A DNA stretch of 6,490 nt from Methanobacteriota archaeon (GTDB taxonomy: Archaea > Thermoplasmatota > Poseidoniia > Poseidoniales > Poseidoniaceae): the NCBI GenBank assembly GCA_029979405.1, contig JAPOHM010000084.1, forward strand, positions 1 through 6,490, in the 5' to 3' direction. The notes under the pieces were generated by a model that saw only the letters and a program-made list of their open reading frames with translations, was not told where the DNA came from and did not search any database. Made by a program: the position numbers and the translations under genes. Below, piece by piece: positions 1-6,490 of the stretch. Within the stretch, counting starts at the first letter, position 1; every line of letters begins with the position of its first letter.

Positions 1-953
1 AGATAATAGGTGTAACAAAAACAAGGCCTTCCTTTGGTTGCGACCTTGCTGTGAGAAAAGGATATCCTTTGTATTGCACATTTGATGATGAAGACAAAAT
101 TTCCGCATTTGCTAAAGCAGGATATGATTGCAATGGTGGATTGAGTGATTTACTTTCAGTCGCAGATATAGTAGTGGATTGCTCTCCAGGGAAACTCGGA
201 GCAGAAAATAAAGCAAAATATCAGAATGCTGGAGTAAAATGGATTTTTCAAGGTGGCGAAAAGCATGAAATGACGGGATTGTCTTACACCTCATGTGCAA
301 ACCATATTGAGAATTTGAACAAAGAAGGGACAAGGGTAGTTTCGTGTAATACAACCGGATTATCACGAACACTCGTTCCGCTATACGATGCATGTGGTTC
401 TCTTAAGGTTGAATGCACAATGATTAGAAGAGCTGCTGACCCAGGAGATTCAAAAAAGGGACCAATCAATGCAATCAAACCTGTTTTGAAAGTTCCAAGT
501 CATCACGGGCCAGACGTAATGACAGTTAAACCGGAGATTGAAATCAATTCATTAGCAGTTGCAGTTCCTACGACTATTATGCACGTTCATTCAATTGTTG
601 CAACTCTACCAGAAGGCCATGGTTTGACAACTGAAAGCATAATTGAAATGTGGAAATCAAGCCCGAGAGTCATTGTTATGAACGGTAATGATACTGGAAT
701 AACCACAACAGCAGAAGTCATGGAATTTGCAAGGGACATCGGTAGAACTTGGGGCGATCTACATGAAATCTTTGTCTGGGAAGATGGTGTAAAATTGGTA
801 GGGAATAATCTATATTACTTCCAAGCTATTCACCAAGAATCAGATGTTATTCCTGAAAACATAGACGCCATAAGGGCACTGATGGGAACGGAAACAGACT
901 GGGAAAAATCAGTTTCCAAGACTGATGCTGCAATTTCTGCTATGTTCAATTGA
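1..953 (+). CDS. gap: Glyceraldehyde-3-phosphate dehydrogenase, archaeal type II, 5'-truncated by window edge
   Basis: Cytosolic enzyme that interconverts glyceraldehyde-3-phosphate and 1,3-bisphosphoglycerate with NAD(P), in glycolysis or gluconeogenesis. The frame is open from the left edge (first full codon at 3), leaving 316 residues. About 25-30 residues holding the Rossmann GxGxxG loop are missing compared with the usual ~340. The visible part starts with the family's IGVTKTRP segment. It then shows IFQGGEKHE, the catalytic-cysteine motif SCNTTGLSR (Cys codon 345-347), RRAADPGDSKKGPINAI, PSHHGPDV, the catalytic-histidine region PTTIMHVHS (582-590) and the near-C-terminal HQESDVIPENIDAIRALMG. 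All of these match archaeal GAPDH and not the bacterial/eukaryotic type I enzyme. The GTG at 51 lies inside the conserved N-terminal domain and is not the start. TGA at 951-953 ends the gene. Phosphorylating activity and NAD/NADP preference are inferred from the family; the cofactor site is mostly outside the window. Confidence 0.96.
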   Translation, partial: IIGVTKTRPSFGCDLAVRKGYPLYCTFDDEDKISAFAKAGYDCNGGLSDLLSVADIVVDCSPGKLGAENKAKYQNAGVKWIFQGGEKHEMTGLSYTSCANHIENLNKEGTRVVSCNTTGLSRTLVPLYDACGSLKVECTMIRRAADPGDSKKGPINAIKPVLKVPSHHGPDVMTVKPEIEINSLAVAVPTTIMHVHSIVATLPEGHGLTTESIIEMWKSSPRVIVMNGNDTGITTTAEVMEFARDIGRTWGDLHEIFVWEDGVKLVGNNLYYFQAIHQESDVIPENIDAIRALMGTETDWEKSVSKTDAAISAMFN

Positions 954-1009
954 ACATTCATGCTCAAATCGGGCTTGCATTGAAGTATGGAAAGTTTTTC
1001 GGACTTATT

Positions 1010-1075
1010 ATGTTGGCAAGTAAGAGAGCATTATTCTTGGTCTCTATCATGCTTTTGTCGCCTCTTACAAGCGCT
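1010..1075 (+). other. Sec signal peptide of the S8 protease
   Basis: Residues 1-22 have a short basic n-region (MLASKR), a hydrophobic core (ALFLVSIMLLSPL) and a small-residue end TSA before IQTEE, a typical signal peptidase I site. This decides the start: beginning at TTG 950 would add 20 residues ahead of the basic region. No twin arginine is present, so Sec export is the likely route. The cleavage site is a prediction by eye. Confidence 0.85.
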
Positions 1076-4000
1076 ATTCAAACCGAAGAAAAATCCCAAT
1101 CTATTGATTTAGATGAAGTGGCATCAAATTGGCATACAATTGAACCGATAGATACCTTCGAATCTGGACTCAAACCAGTTGATTACAATATCTACTTTCA
1201 ATCGGTATCTTTCGACCCTGTAGTAGATGGCATACCAAAATCTAATTTTGACAAATCAAACGATTATTTGGATACCGGTATGGCGATTGTCCAGTTCCAT
1301 GACCATACGCAGATTACTTTCGATATCGTGGTGAAAAAATATAATCTATTCATATTAGACAATCTTGGTTCTTCCACTTGGTTAGTTCGATTACAATCTC
1401 CTAACGATTTGATGAATATACAACATGAAGAGGAAGTAAGATGGGCTGGTCAAATGATGCCTGGATGGCGAATTTCAAACGAGATTGATTCTCGTACTAA
1501 TTATATCGCTGCTATTCCAGCTCCGGACTTGAAGGAAGACGCATTAGACGGTTTGGCCTCGGATTTAGTATTGAAAGGTGCAGATGAAGTATGGTGTGGC
1601 TTGCATTTGTGTGAAATCAAAGGCCAGGTTGATATCAACTATCTCGCTCAAGATGGACGGATAATATGGTCACAACCTACTGTTGACCTGCGCCTTACTA
1701 ATGCGGTAGCAGGTGCTATAGTGGGGATCCCTGCAGTGCTAAATTCTTCTTTGGGATTGGATGGCTCTGGAGAAAAGATATCATTCACAGATACTGGAAT
1801 TGACCAAGACCATCCGGATATCTTTGGAAGAATTGCAGGCGTTTACACACAGTTCGGGCTCGACCCGAGTCCCGCCGATTCTAATTCAGGACATGGAACT
1901 CACGTTGCAATCACTTTAGCTGGCGATGGTTCGGGTAGTTCAGATGGAAAAGGAATAGCCCCCGGTGCATACATAGTAGCATATGCTCTCGAACACGACC
2001 CTTCCGGAGCATTTGGTAGGTTGGGTTCAATATACGATATGCTAAAGCATGCAGAGCAGGAAGGTTCTCGTGTTTCTGTTAATGCATGGGGTCTCAATGG
2101 CTATCATGGTCAATATACTCCTGATTCAAGGTCTGTAGATATATTTGTCAAAGACAATCCTGATATGTTGCCTATTTTTACTGCAGGTGATGATGCTAAT
2201 CAGCAATCATCCAAGGTAATGGCGCCTTCTACTGCGAAAAATGCTCTTTCAGTGGGGGCATCTACAACAAATCCTTCGGGAAGCGTTGCTAACTTTTCTG
2301 CTAACGGACTTTCCAAGGATGGAAGAATCAAACCTGATCTAGTGGCCCCAGGTGTAATGATTTGTTCAGGACGAGCACAAGAAGCGGCTATTGCTTTAGG
2401 AGGTTCTTGCGGTAGTGGTACTCATGCAAATGGTAACGGATTGTACATGACATTGTCAGGAACAAGCCAAGCAACTGCCGTTGCAGGAGGTTCAATTTCA
2501 CTGATAAGGGAATTTATCAGAGAAGAAGTAGGAATTAGTTCACCTTCATCCTCTCTTTTGAAGGCTACAAGCATAAACGGTGCGCTTGATTTGGGAACTC
2601 CAGATATTCCGAACGGTGTCGAAGGATGGGGGCAAATTTCGGTATCTAATACGGTAATGCCGATGAATGATGGCGACCAACTTCAGACTTATTTTGAAAA
2701 TTATAGAACCATTTCAGCTGGTTTTTCAATGCTTTATCAGTTTGACTTGGATCCAAATTCAGGATTAGACATCACACTTGCTTGGACAGATATTGCAGGT
2801 AGCGCTAACGAAGACCAGAATATCTCGAAGTTAGTCAATGACCTTGACCTTGAATTAATTTCACCTAGCGGTGTAGTTTTCAAAGGAAATGTCTTTGCTT
2901 CTGGAGAATCAATACCAAACGGGGTTAGTGATTCATTGAATAATGTTGAAAGAATCAAATTTTATCCAAATAATACCCTAAGTTCCGGTAAATGGCAAGT
3001 GAAGGTTTCCCATAAGGGTGGCCTCGACCAATCCTTCTCACTTGTAGTCACTGGCGATGCGACTATTGATATGAAATCCGATTTAACAGTCTTTGATGGG
3101 TCAATCTATTCATCATCAGAATCTCCTCTTGTGAACGACTTGATAGTTCTAAGATTATCTTGGTTAAACCAAGGTAATACTGATACGGGACAATTCAAAG
3201 TAAAACTTGAGGACTTGACAGAAGGAACAACATTGTTCGATGGTGTCAGATCATCTGTGGGCCCTGGTCAGATAGATTCATTCAACCTTTATCATTCATT
3301 CAATTCAACAGGTGACCATGATTTACGACTAACTGTTGATGTAGATGACGACGTCGTTGAGATTAATGATGAGTCTAATGGAGTAAATAACAACGTAAAG
3401 GACACAACAATCGTGGTTTCTGCCCTCGGAGTTCGGTTAGTAACATTGGATGAAAATGGACAAGAAAATATTGATTCTGTAAATCAAACCATAAATCCTG
3501 CCCAAGCTGAAGGATATACTTGGCCTGTGGTCTTGAAACATGAAGGCACAGGCAACCAATCTGTAAGTTTGCACATTTCGCAAGTACAATCTCCGAGTCC
3601 ATTAAGAGATGATGTTTTACTTCCAACAATAGACACTTGGTCAAAATTCTCAGACCAATCTGGTCCGTTCTTAATGTCACCAATGGGTGAAGATGGAGAC
3701 AAATTATTTCTCAATATAACAATGAATGATGATGATGCAGACCTCTCGGGTCTAACACCAAGGTTTGCTATGGCAGGGACATTTGTCATGGATGTCACTG
3801 TAAAATATTCGAATAATCCATCTGTTAAACATGTTATTAGATTAAGATTAGTCGTTGAAGAAGTTAAAGATGCACAAGTTGCACCAGCAGGTACCAGCGG
3901 ATTAGAAGCTCAACCTGGAGGGTTCACATCATTTTCGATTTCTGTAAGAAATGTGGGTAATTCACCTGCGATATATGATTTGGACTGTTTTAGTCAAAAT

Positions 4001-5770
4001 AGGTGGCAGGTACAATTAGGTCAATCTAACTCTTCATCGTACTCATTTGAAGCACTTGATATTCTTGAATATTTACCAATGCAAGTTCGCCTTTATGTTC
4101 CTACAGTGGATAATGGTTCACCGCTTGCAGGTAGCACCGATTCAATTACTTGCTATGTAACTAGCGAGGCAGACCCTAATTTGAACATCAGTGAAACGGT
4201 ATTGCTAACTGTTAAGGCGCTTGAATCATTTGAAACTCATCTTTTCGACCAACGTGGAGTCCCAATAGGACCTTCATCCATAGCTAAAGATGTTAATGTA
4301 GAAAATTCCGAACGGCTAAATTTGACTTTGGAAATCCAGAATACAGGGAATGCACCATTAGATCTGAACATCCGTGTTTCGCCAGAACTTACAACATGGA
4401 CTCTGCAAGTACATCACGATGGACTAACTGAAAGTAGAGAGGTTGGAGTAAATCTACAACCAGGACAGCAGTCCTCAATAAAAATTGAAGTTTTAGTTTC
4501 CCCTGTTGCTGAACGAAATGATGAGAATCATCTTTCAATAAAAACCAGCCAAAGTCCTTCTAATTTCATTATTAATCAAACAACTATGGTAGTTAGAGAT
4601 GAACTAAGCCTCTCGATTACTAATGACAACGGTAATCAATTAGATGTAAATGTAAACGGTGACTTTTCATACACGACTTTGAAAATCGAAAATACAGGTA
4701 ATTCTCCAATCAGTATTGCTTGGTCAAATTCAATCGCTCCTGACGGCTGGGAAATTGGTTTCACAAATCCTCCCACATATCTTGAACCGAGGAAGGAAGT
4801 TAATCTCGAGATAGGAATTAAACCACCTGTAAATCAGCCTGCGATTGAAAATGCGTTTGAGGTCGGAATTTATGCAACAATCGACAATAGCTACGACACA
4901 TTACAAATATCGCAAAATTACATTGTTCGAGTATTGGAATCATCTGAATGTCAAATCACATATGATGAATCTACCAAACCATTGCTTGGCGTGAAAAGAC
5001 AAGGTTCATCCTCACAAGATGTTGTGATTACTAATGTAGGCAATGTTCCACTAAGCGCTGAACTTGGAATAGAAACTGATGCAAATGATTGGAATCTAGA
5101 CCTCTCATCAACATCTACCAGTGGTCTTGGACCGGGTGAATCAGAATCTATTACAATATCTGTTACCTCGAAGGAATCTACAGAAGCTGGAAAAGAGACT
5201 CTATTGTTTTCCTGCGGTAATTCTACTGTTTCACTCGACATGAGTGTTGCGAATACAAAATCTCAAGGTGGTTTGTTTGGAGTCTTACCTCCAACAGTAG
5301 CATATTCAATAATTGGAGCGGTATTACTGATTGTGATTGTAATAGGATATCGCGTGAAACGCTCAGCTCCTAAGGATTATTCAGGAGAAGAATTGGTATC
5401 TCCAGATGCTCATATCATACCCGATGATGGACAGAGGATGCGTGATGTTATGGATTCAGTCGTGGGCAAGGAGTCCCTTGCTAGCGGTTCAGTATCAGCG
5501 GAAGAAATTGCCCAGGCACTTGCAACTTCAATACCAAGCTTGCCACCTGCACCCGCTCCAGCCATGACTCCACAGGGTCGTCCACCTTCGGCTGTACCAG
5601 CTGGCAGTCCACCATCTGTTGTGCCAGCAGGAAGGCCACCTGCACCTGTTTCACAACCTCAACCAGCACAAGGGCCACCTCTGCCTCCTGGGGGTTTACC
5701 TCCTGGGTGGACAATGGAGCAATGGCAATATTATGGGCATCAATGGCTTTCGCAACAAGGCCAACAATGA
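1010..5770 (+). CDS. Large secreted, membrane-anchored KP-43-like subtilisin family (S8) serine protease
   Basis: Predicted extracellular endopeptidase of 1586 residues, tethered to the cell by a C-terminal helix. Order from the ATG at 1010: signal peptide 1-22; propeptide about 25-230; catalytic domain about 231-550 with Asp261 (FTDTGID), His295 (GHGTHVA) and Ser486 (SGTSQAT); jelly-roll domain 557-683 with LAWTD and LVNDLDL; CARDB-like domain 690-805; a further beta-rich module 805-957; three or four Ig-like modules 958-1415; transmembrane helix 1429-1447; cytosolic Pro-rich tail to 1586. DSRSVD, TAKNA, DGRIKPDLVAPG and the jelly roll match the alkaline protease KP-43 group as I remember it. 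If mature Asn231 is residue 1, the triad sits at 31/65/256, close to KP-43. Odd points: Asp394 replaces the oxyanion Asn, and His-, SRG- and GTSMATP-motif neighbours differ. The frame is open back to TTG 950, but ATG 1010 gives a proper signal peptide. The exact substrate is unknown. Confidence 0.92.
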   Translation: MLASKRALFLVSIMLLSPLTSAIQTEEKSQSIDLDEVASNWHTIEPIDTFESGLKPVDYNIYFQSVSFDPVVDGIPKSNFDKSNDYLDTGMAIVQFHDHTQITFDIVVKKYNLFILDNLGSSTWLVRLQSPNDLMNIQHEEEVRWAGQMMPGWRISNEIDSRTNYIAAIPAPDLKEDALDGLASDLVLKGADEVWCGLHLCEIKGQVDINYLAQDGRIIWSQPTVDLRLTNAVAGAIVGIPAVLNSSLGLDGSGEKISFTDTGIDQDHPDIFGRIAGVYTQFGLDPSPADSNSGHGTHVAITLAGDGSGSSDGKGIAPGAYIVAYALEHDPSGAFGRLGSIYDMLKHAEQEGSRVSVNAWGLNGYHGQYTPDSRSVDIFVKDNPDMLPIFTAGDDANQQSSKVMAPSTAKNALSVGASTTNPSGSVANFSANGLSKDGRIKPDLVAPGVMICSGRAQEAAIALGGSCGSGTHANGNGLYMTLSGTSQATAVAGGSISLIREFIREEVGISSPSSSLLKATSINGALDLGTPDIPNGVEGWGQISVSNTVMPMNDGDQLQTYFENYRTISAGFSMLYQFDLDPNSGLDITLAWTDIAGSANEDQNISKLVNDLDLELISPSGVVFKGNVFASGESIPNGVSDSLNNVERIKFYPNNTLSSGKWQVKVSHKGGLDQSFSLVVTGDATIDMKSDLTVFDGSIYSSSESPLVNDLIVLRLSWLNQGNTDTGQFKVKLEDLTEGTTLFDGVRSSVGPGQIDSFNLYHSFNSTGDHDLRLTVDVDDDVVEINDESNGVNNNVKDTTIVVSALGVRLVTLDENGQENIDSVNQTINPAQAEGYTWPVVLKHEGTGNQSVSLHISQVQSPSPLRDDVLLPTIDTWSKFSDQSGPFLMSPMGEDGDKLFLNITMNDDDADLSGLTPRFAMAGTFVMDVTVKYSNNPSVKHVIRLRLVVEEVKDAQVAPAGTSGLEAQPGGFTSFSISVRNVGNSPAIYDLDCFSQNRWQVQLGQSNSSSYSFEALDILEYLPMQVRLYVPTVDNGSPLAGSTDSITCYVTSEADPNLNISETVLLTVKALESFETHLFDQRGVPIGPSSIAKDVNVENSERLNLTLEIQNTGNAPLDLNIRVSPELTTWTLQVHHDGLTESREVGVNLQPGQQSSIKIEVLVSPVAERNDENHLSIKTSQSPSNFIINQTTMVVRDELSLSITNDNGNQLDVNVNGDFSYTTLKIENTGNSPISIAWSNSIAPDGWEIGFTNPPTYLEPRKEVNLEIGIKPPVNQPAIENAFEVGIYATIDNSYDTLQISQNYIVRVLESSECQITYDESTKPLLGVKRQGSSSQDVVITNVGNVPLSAELGIETDANDWNLDLSSTSTSGLGPGESESITISVTSKESTEAGKETLLFSCGNSTVSLDMSVANTKSQGGLFGVLPPTVAYSIIGAVLLIVIVIGYRVKRSAPKDYSGEELVSPDAHIIPDDGQRMRDVMDSVVGKESLASGSVSAEEIAQALATSIPSLPPAPAPAMTPQGRPPSAVPAGSPPSVVPAGRPPAPVSQPQPAQGPPLPPGGLPPGWTMEQWQYYGHQWLSQQGQQ
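1280..1699 (+). other. Predicted propeptide (inhibitor/chaperone) core of the S8 protease
   Basis: Residues 91-230. The segment opens with MAIVQFHDH and continues through a beta-alpha-beta-like stretch ending LGSSTWLVRL, resembling the propeptide fold of KP-43-like subtilases (an IVQF strand, then a LVRL strand). It contains the close pair Cys196 and Cys201. The predicted processing point, before Asn231 (NAVAGAIVG), rests on resemblance to the KP-43 mature N-terminus (NDVARGIV) as I recall it. No proteolytic site is proven by sequence. Confidence 0.55.
2678..3058 (+). other. C-terminal jelly-roll (P-like) domain of the S8 protease
   Basis: Residues 557-683. Key segments are DITLAWTDIAGS, KLVNDLDLELISPSG, a Gly-rich link, NNVERI and SGKWQVKVSHKG, ending SFSLVVTGD. 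This follows the order seen in the beta-barrel that packs on the KP-43 catalytic domain (LVWSD, LVNDLDL, NNVE, SGTYTVEV). In that family the barrel stabilises the enzyme and helps bind calcium; whether it does so here is inferred. Confidence 0.75.
3077..3421 (+). other. CARDB-like adhesion/stalk domain of the S8 protease
   Basis: Residues 690-805 begin SDLTVFDGSIY and carry VLRLSWLNQGNTDTG, a mid GPGQIDSF turn and DVDDDVVEINDESNGVNN before a final strand (TTIVVSA). The pattern SDL...N.G......V.L......V..I.E.N..NN is that of CARDB (cell adhesion-related, APHP-like) beta-sandwich domains, which often occur in archaeal surface proteins. It contains no cysteine. Confidence 0.6.
3881..5257 (+). 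repeat. Degenerate Ig-like (NEW3/COG1470-like) stalk modules with N-x-G-N-x-P signature
   Basis: Protein-level repeats, residues about 958-1415. Four copies of an N-x-G-N-x-P turn after a beta strand are visible: NVGNSP (981-986), NTGNAP (1111-1116), NTGNSP (1228-1233) and NVGNVP (1342-1347), spaced 130, 117 and 114 residues. Each is followed after a Trp (W in RWQVQL, TWTLQV, GWEIGF, DWNLDL) by an LxPG/ExRKE-type strand, as in NEW3/COG1470-like beta-sandwiches. The DNA copies are strongly diverged, so this is an old duplication, not a recent tandem array. The modules probably form a spacer lifting the protease through the surface layer. Confidence 0.7.
5294..5350 (+). other. C-terminal transmembrane anchor of the S8 protease
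   Basis: Residues 1429-1447 (hydrophobic run VAYSIIGAVLLIVIVIGY) are followed at once by RVKR. The positive residues after the helix put the C-terminus in the cytosol, with the protease domains outside. It is the only long hydrophobic segment besides the signal peptide, giving a type I topology. Confidence 0.9.
5576..5650 (+). repeat. Short tandem repeat encoding Pro-rich 9-residue units in the cytosolic tail
   Basis: Two 27-base units (5576-5602, 5603-5629) encode GRPPSAVPA and GSPPSVVPA. A third, partial unit from 5630 encodes GRPPAPV. Third-codon positions differ among units, so the repeat is kept at the protein level. It sits in a wider Pro/Ala/Gln-rich linker (about residues 1504-1566) between the membrane anchor and the final Trp/Tyr motif. 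Confidence 0.8.
5696..5767 (+). other. C-terminal PPGWT..QW..YG cytosolic motif of the S8 protease
   Basis: Residues 1563-1586. The key pattern is LPPGWTMEQWQYYGHQWL followed by a Gln-rich end. Its Trp/Tyr spacing (W1567, W1572, Y1574, Y1575, W1579) suggests a short amphipathic helix after a Pro-Gly cap. I recall similar tails on other predicted membrane proteins of Marine Group II archaea, which would make it a lineage-specific cytosolic tag. Its role is unknown and I do not assign one. Confidence 0.6.
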
Positions 5771-5795
5771 AATCTAAGACTATCAACGCCCCTTT

Positions 5796-6428
5796 ATGGA
5801 CAGCATTGTATTGTTCGGACCTCCAGGTGCTGGAAAGGGTACGCAGGCTCAACGAATTATGGATATAACCGGTATGCCTCAGGTTAGCACAGGGGATATG
5901 CTCCGTGCAGCAGTTTCTGAGGGAACAGAAACTGGAATCAAAGCTAAACGGTTTATGGATGAAGGAAAATTGGTACCTGATGAGGTAATTATCGACCTGA
6001 TAAAAGACAGGTTGTTAGAACCTGATGCTTCAAATGGAGTAATGTTTGACGGATTCCCGAGGACTATTCCTCAAGCCGAGGCACTATCTGAAATTTGTAA
6101 TGTTAGCCATGTAATCGCAATCGAGGTTCCTGACGAAAGAATAGTTGACAGAATATGTGGTAGATTTACCTGTAATGAGTGCAGTTCCGTATATCATGAT
6201 TCTTTCAAACCAACTATGCTTTCAGGGAAATGTGATAATTGTGGGTCTACAGAATTCAACAGAAGAGCAGATGATAATGAGGCAACTGTGATAAGCAGAT
6301 TAAATGCCTACCATGAACAAACCTCACCGCTCTCTTCTTGGTATGAATCCAAAGGTATTCTATACAGAATAGATGGTGATCGTGAAATAGATTCGATTAC
6401 ATCAGATATTGTATCAGCATTACAGTGA
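5796..6428 (+). CDS. adk: Adenylate kinase, long form with zinc-binding LID
   Basis: Cytosolic enzyme catalysing ATP + AMP = 2 ADP, 210 residues, complete and near the usual ~215 for the long form. Visible motifs: P-loop GPPGAGKGT (8-16), AMP-site STGDMLR with Arg37 (31-37), DGFPRT with Arg89 (85-90), LID-opening Arg123, and RADDN with Arg157 followed by Arg168 (157-168). The LID carries C126-x2-C129 and C146-x2-C149, a four-cysteine zinc site known from Gram-positive and some euryarchaeal enzymes. This is not the short archaeal AdkA type. The start at 5796 places the P-loop at residue 8 as expected. The ATG lies 25 bases after the protease stop and has no Shine-Dalgarno-like sequence before it (CAACGCCCCTTT), so a leaderless transcript or another initiation mode is likely. 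It is followed after 9 bases by another gene on the same strand. Confidence 0.97.
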   Translation: MDSIVLFGPPGAGKGTQAQRIMDITGMPQVSTGDMLRAAVSEGTETGIKAKRFMDEGKLVPDEVIIDLIKDRLLEPDASNGVMFDGFPRTIPQAEALSEICNVSHVIAIEVPDERIVDRICGRFTCNECSSVYHDSFKPTMLSGKCDNCGSTEFNRRADDNEATVISRLNAYHEQTSPLSSWYESKGILYRIDGDREIDSITSDIVSALQ

Positions 6429-6437
6429 GTTGAAATC

Positions 6438-6490
6438 ATGGGGGCAAGAAGAAACCGCTCCAAGTCTAAAAAGGACAGAAGGAATAATGC
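6438..6490 (+). CDS. Unidentified Lys/Arg-rich reading frame, 3'-truncated by window edge
   Basis: Only the first 17 codons are visible from the ATG at 6438, beginning MGARRNRSKSKKDRRNN, strongly basic and hydrophilic. It starts 9 bases after the adk stop on the same strand. GTGA at 6425-6428, overlapping that stop, is a weak Shine-Dalgarno candidate 9 bases upstream. The tight spacing suggests translation coupled to adk. In many euryarchaea adk is followed by a DUF106 (EMC3/TMCO1-like) membrane protein and then cmk, so a DUF106 protein with a basic N-terminus is a reasonable guess. The visible residues do not prove it, and another basic protein would fit equally well. Confidence 0.5.
   Translation, partial: MGARRNRSKSKKDRRNN

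Noticed and set aside
51..53. GTG as the start of the gap gene
   Set aside because: The frame is open to the window edge, and the preceding codons encode the conserved IIGVTKTRPSFGCDLA segment of archaeal GAPDH. The gene is truncated by the window and does not begin here.
960..983. Tiny reading frame (ATG to TGA, 7 residues) between gap and the protease
   Set aside because: It is too short to judge, with no ribosome binding site and nothing to distinguish it from chance.
981..1009. Possible TATA-like sequence (AAGTATGG) and a T5 run as promoter or terminator between gap and the protease
   Set aside because: It is a poor match to the archaeal TTTAWATA box, no BRE purines are convincing, and five T residues are common by chance in A/T-rich DNA.
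5696..5767. WW domain at the protease C-terminus, suggested by LPPGW
   Set aside because: A WW domain needs a second Trp about 20-22 residues later followed by Pro, and a central aromatic strand pair. Only 24 residues remain, with different spacing and no Pro after the motif.
5481..5852. Minus-strand 123-residue reading frame across the protease/adk junction, and the other minus-strand frames
   Set aside because: All are antisense to strongly recognisable coding sequence, have no recognisable motifs, and are explained by the opposite-strand composition of the real genes.
1..6490. CRISPR array, tRNA/rRNA, insertion sequence, defence or mobile system
   Set aside because: No direct-repeat array with spacers, no RNA gene folds, no transposase or integrase motif and no terminal inverted repeats were seen. 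The window is nearly filled by four ordinary chromosomal reading frames.

Overview
The window is an all-plus-strand, protein-dense, A/T-rich stretch that looks archaeal, most probably a marine planktonic euryarchaeon of the Poseidoniales/Marine Group II type. Three things support this. The first gene is an archaeal-type (type II) phosphorylating glyceraldehyde-3-phosphate dehydrogenase. The adenylate kinase is the long form with a four-cysteine zinc LID, which is known from bacteria and from some euryarchaea. The large surface protease ends in a single membrane anchor and a Pro-rich tail closing in a PPGWT..QW..YG motif, which I recall from membrane proteins of that lineage. The lineage call is an inference; no rRNA or other marker gene is present.

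Layout: 1-953 is the 3' part of gap (N-terminus off the left edge). After 56 bases, 1010-5770 encodes a 1586-residue secreted, C-terminally anchored subtilase (S8 family, KP-43-like). It has a signal peptide, propeptide, catalytic domain, jelly-roll domain, a CARDB-like domain, a stalk of Ig-like modules, one transmembrane helix and a cytosolic tail. After 25 bases, 5796-6428 is a complete adk. After 9 bases, a Lys/Arg-rich reading frame starts at 6438 and runs off the right edge.

How the genes relate: gap and adk are core metabolism (triose-phosphate oxidation or gluconeogenesis, and adenylate balance). The protease would act on proteins outside the cell, consistent with a heterotrophic, protein-using lifestyle. 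Short gaps and common orientation allow co-transcription, but I see no convincing promoter, Shine-Dalgarno site or terminator at the gap/protease or protease/adk junctions. There is no RNA gene, CRISPR array, mobile element or defence-like system here, and no stretch over 300 bases lacks a gene. The points most worth a second look are the substituted oxyanion-hole Asn and other altered subtilase motifs, the conserved-looking cytosolic C-terminal motif, the disulfide-like cysteine pairing, and the unidentified gene after adk.
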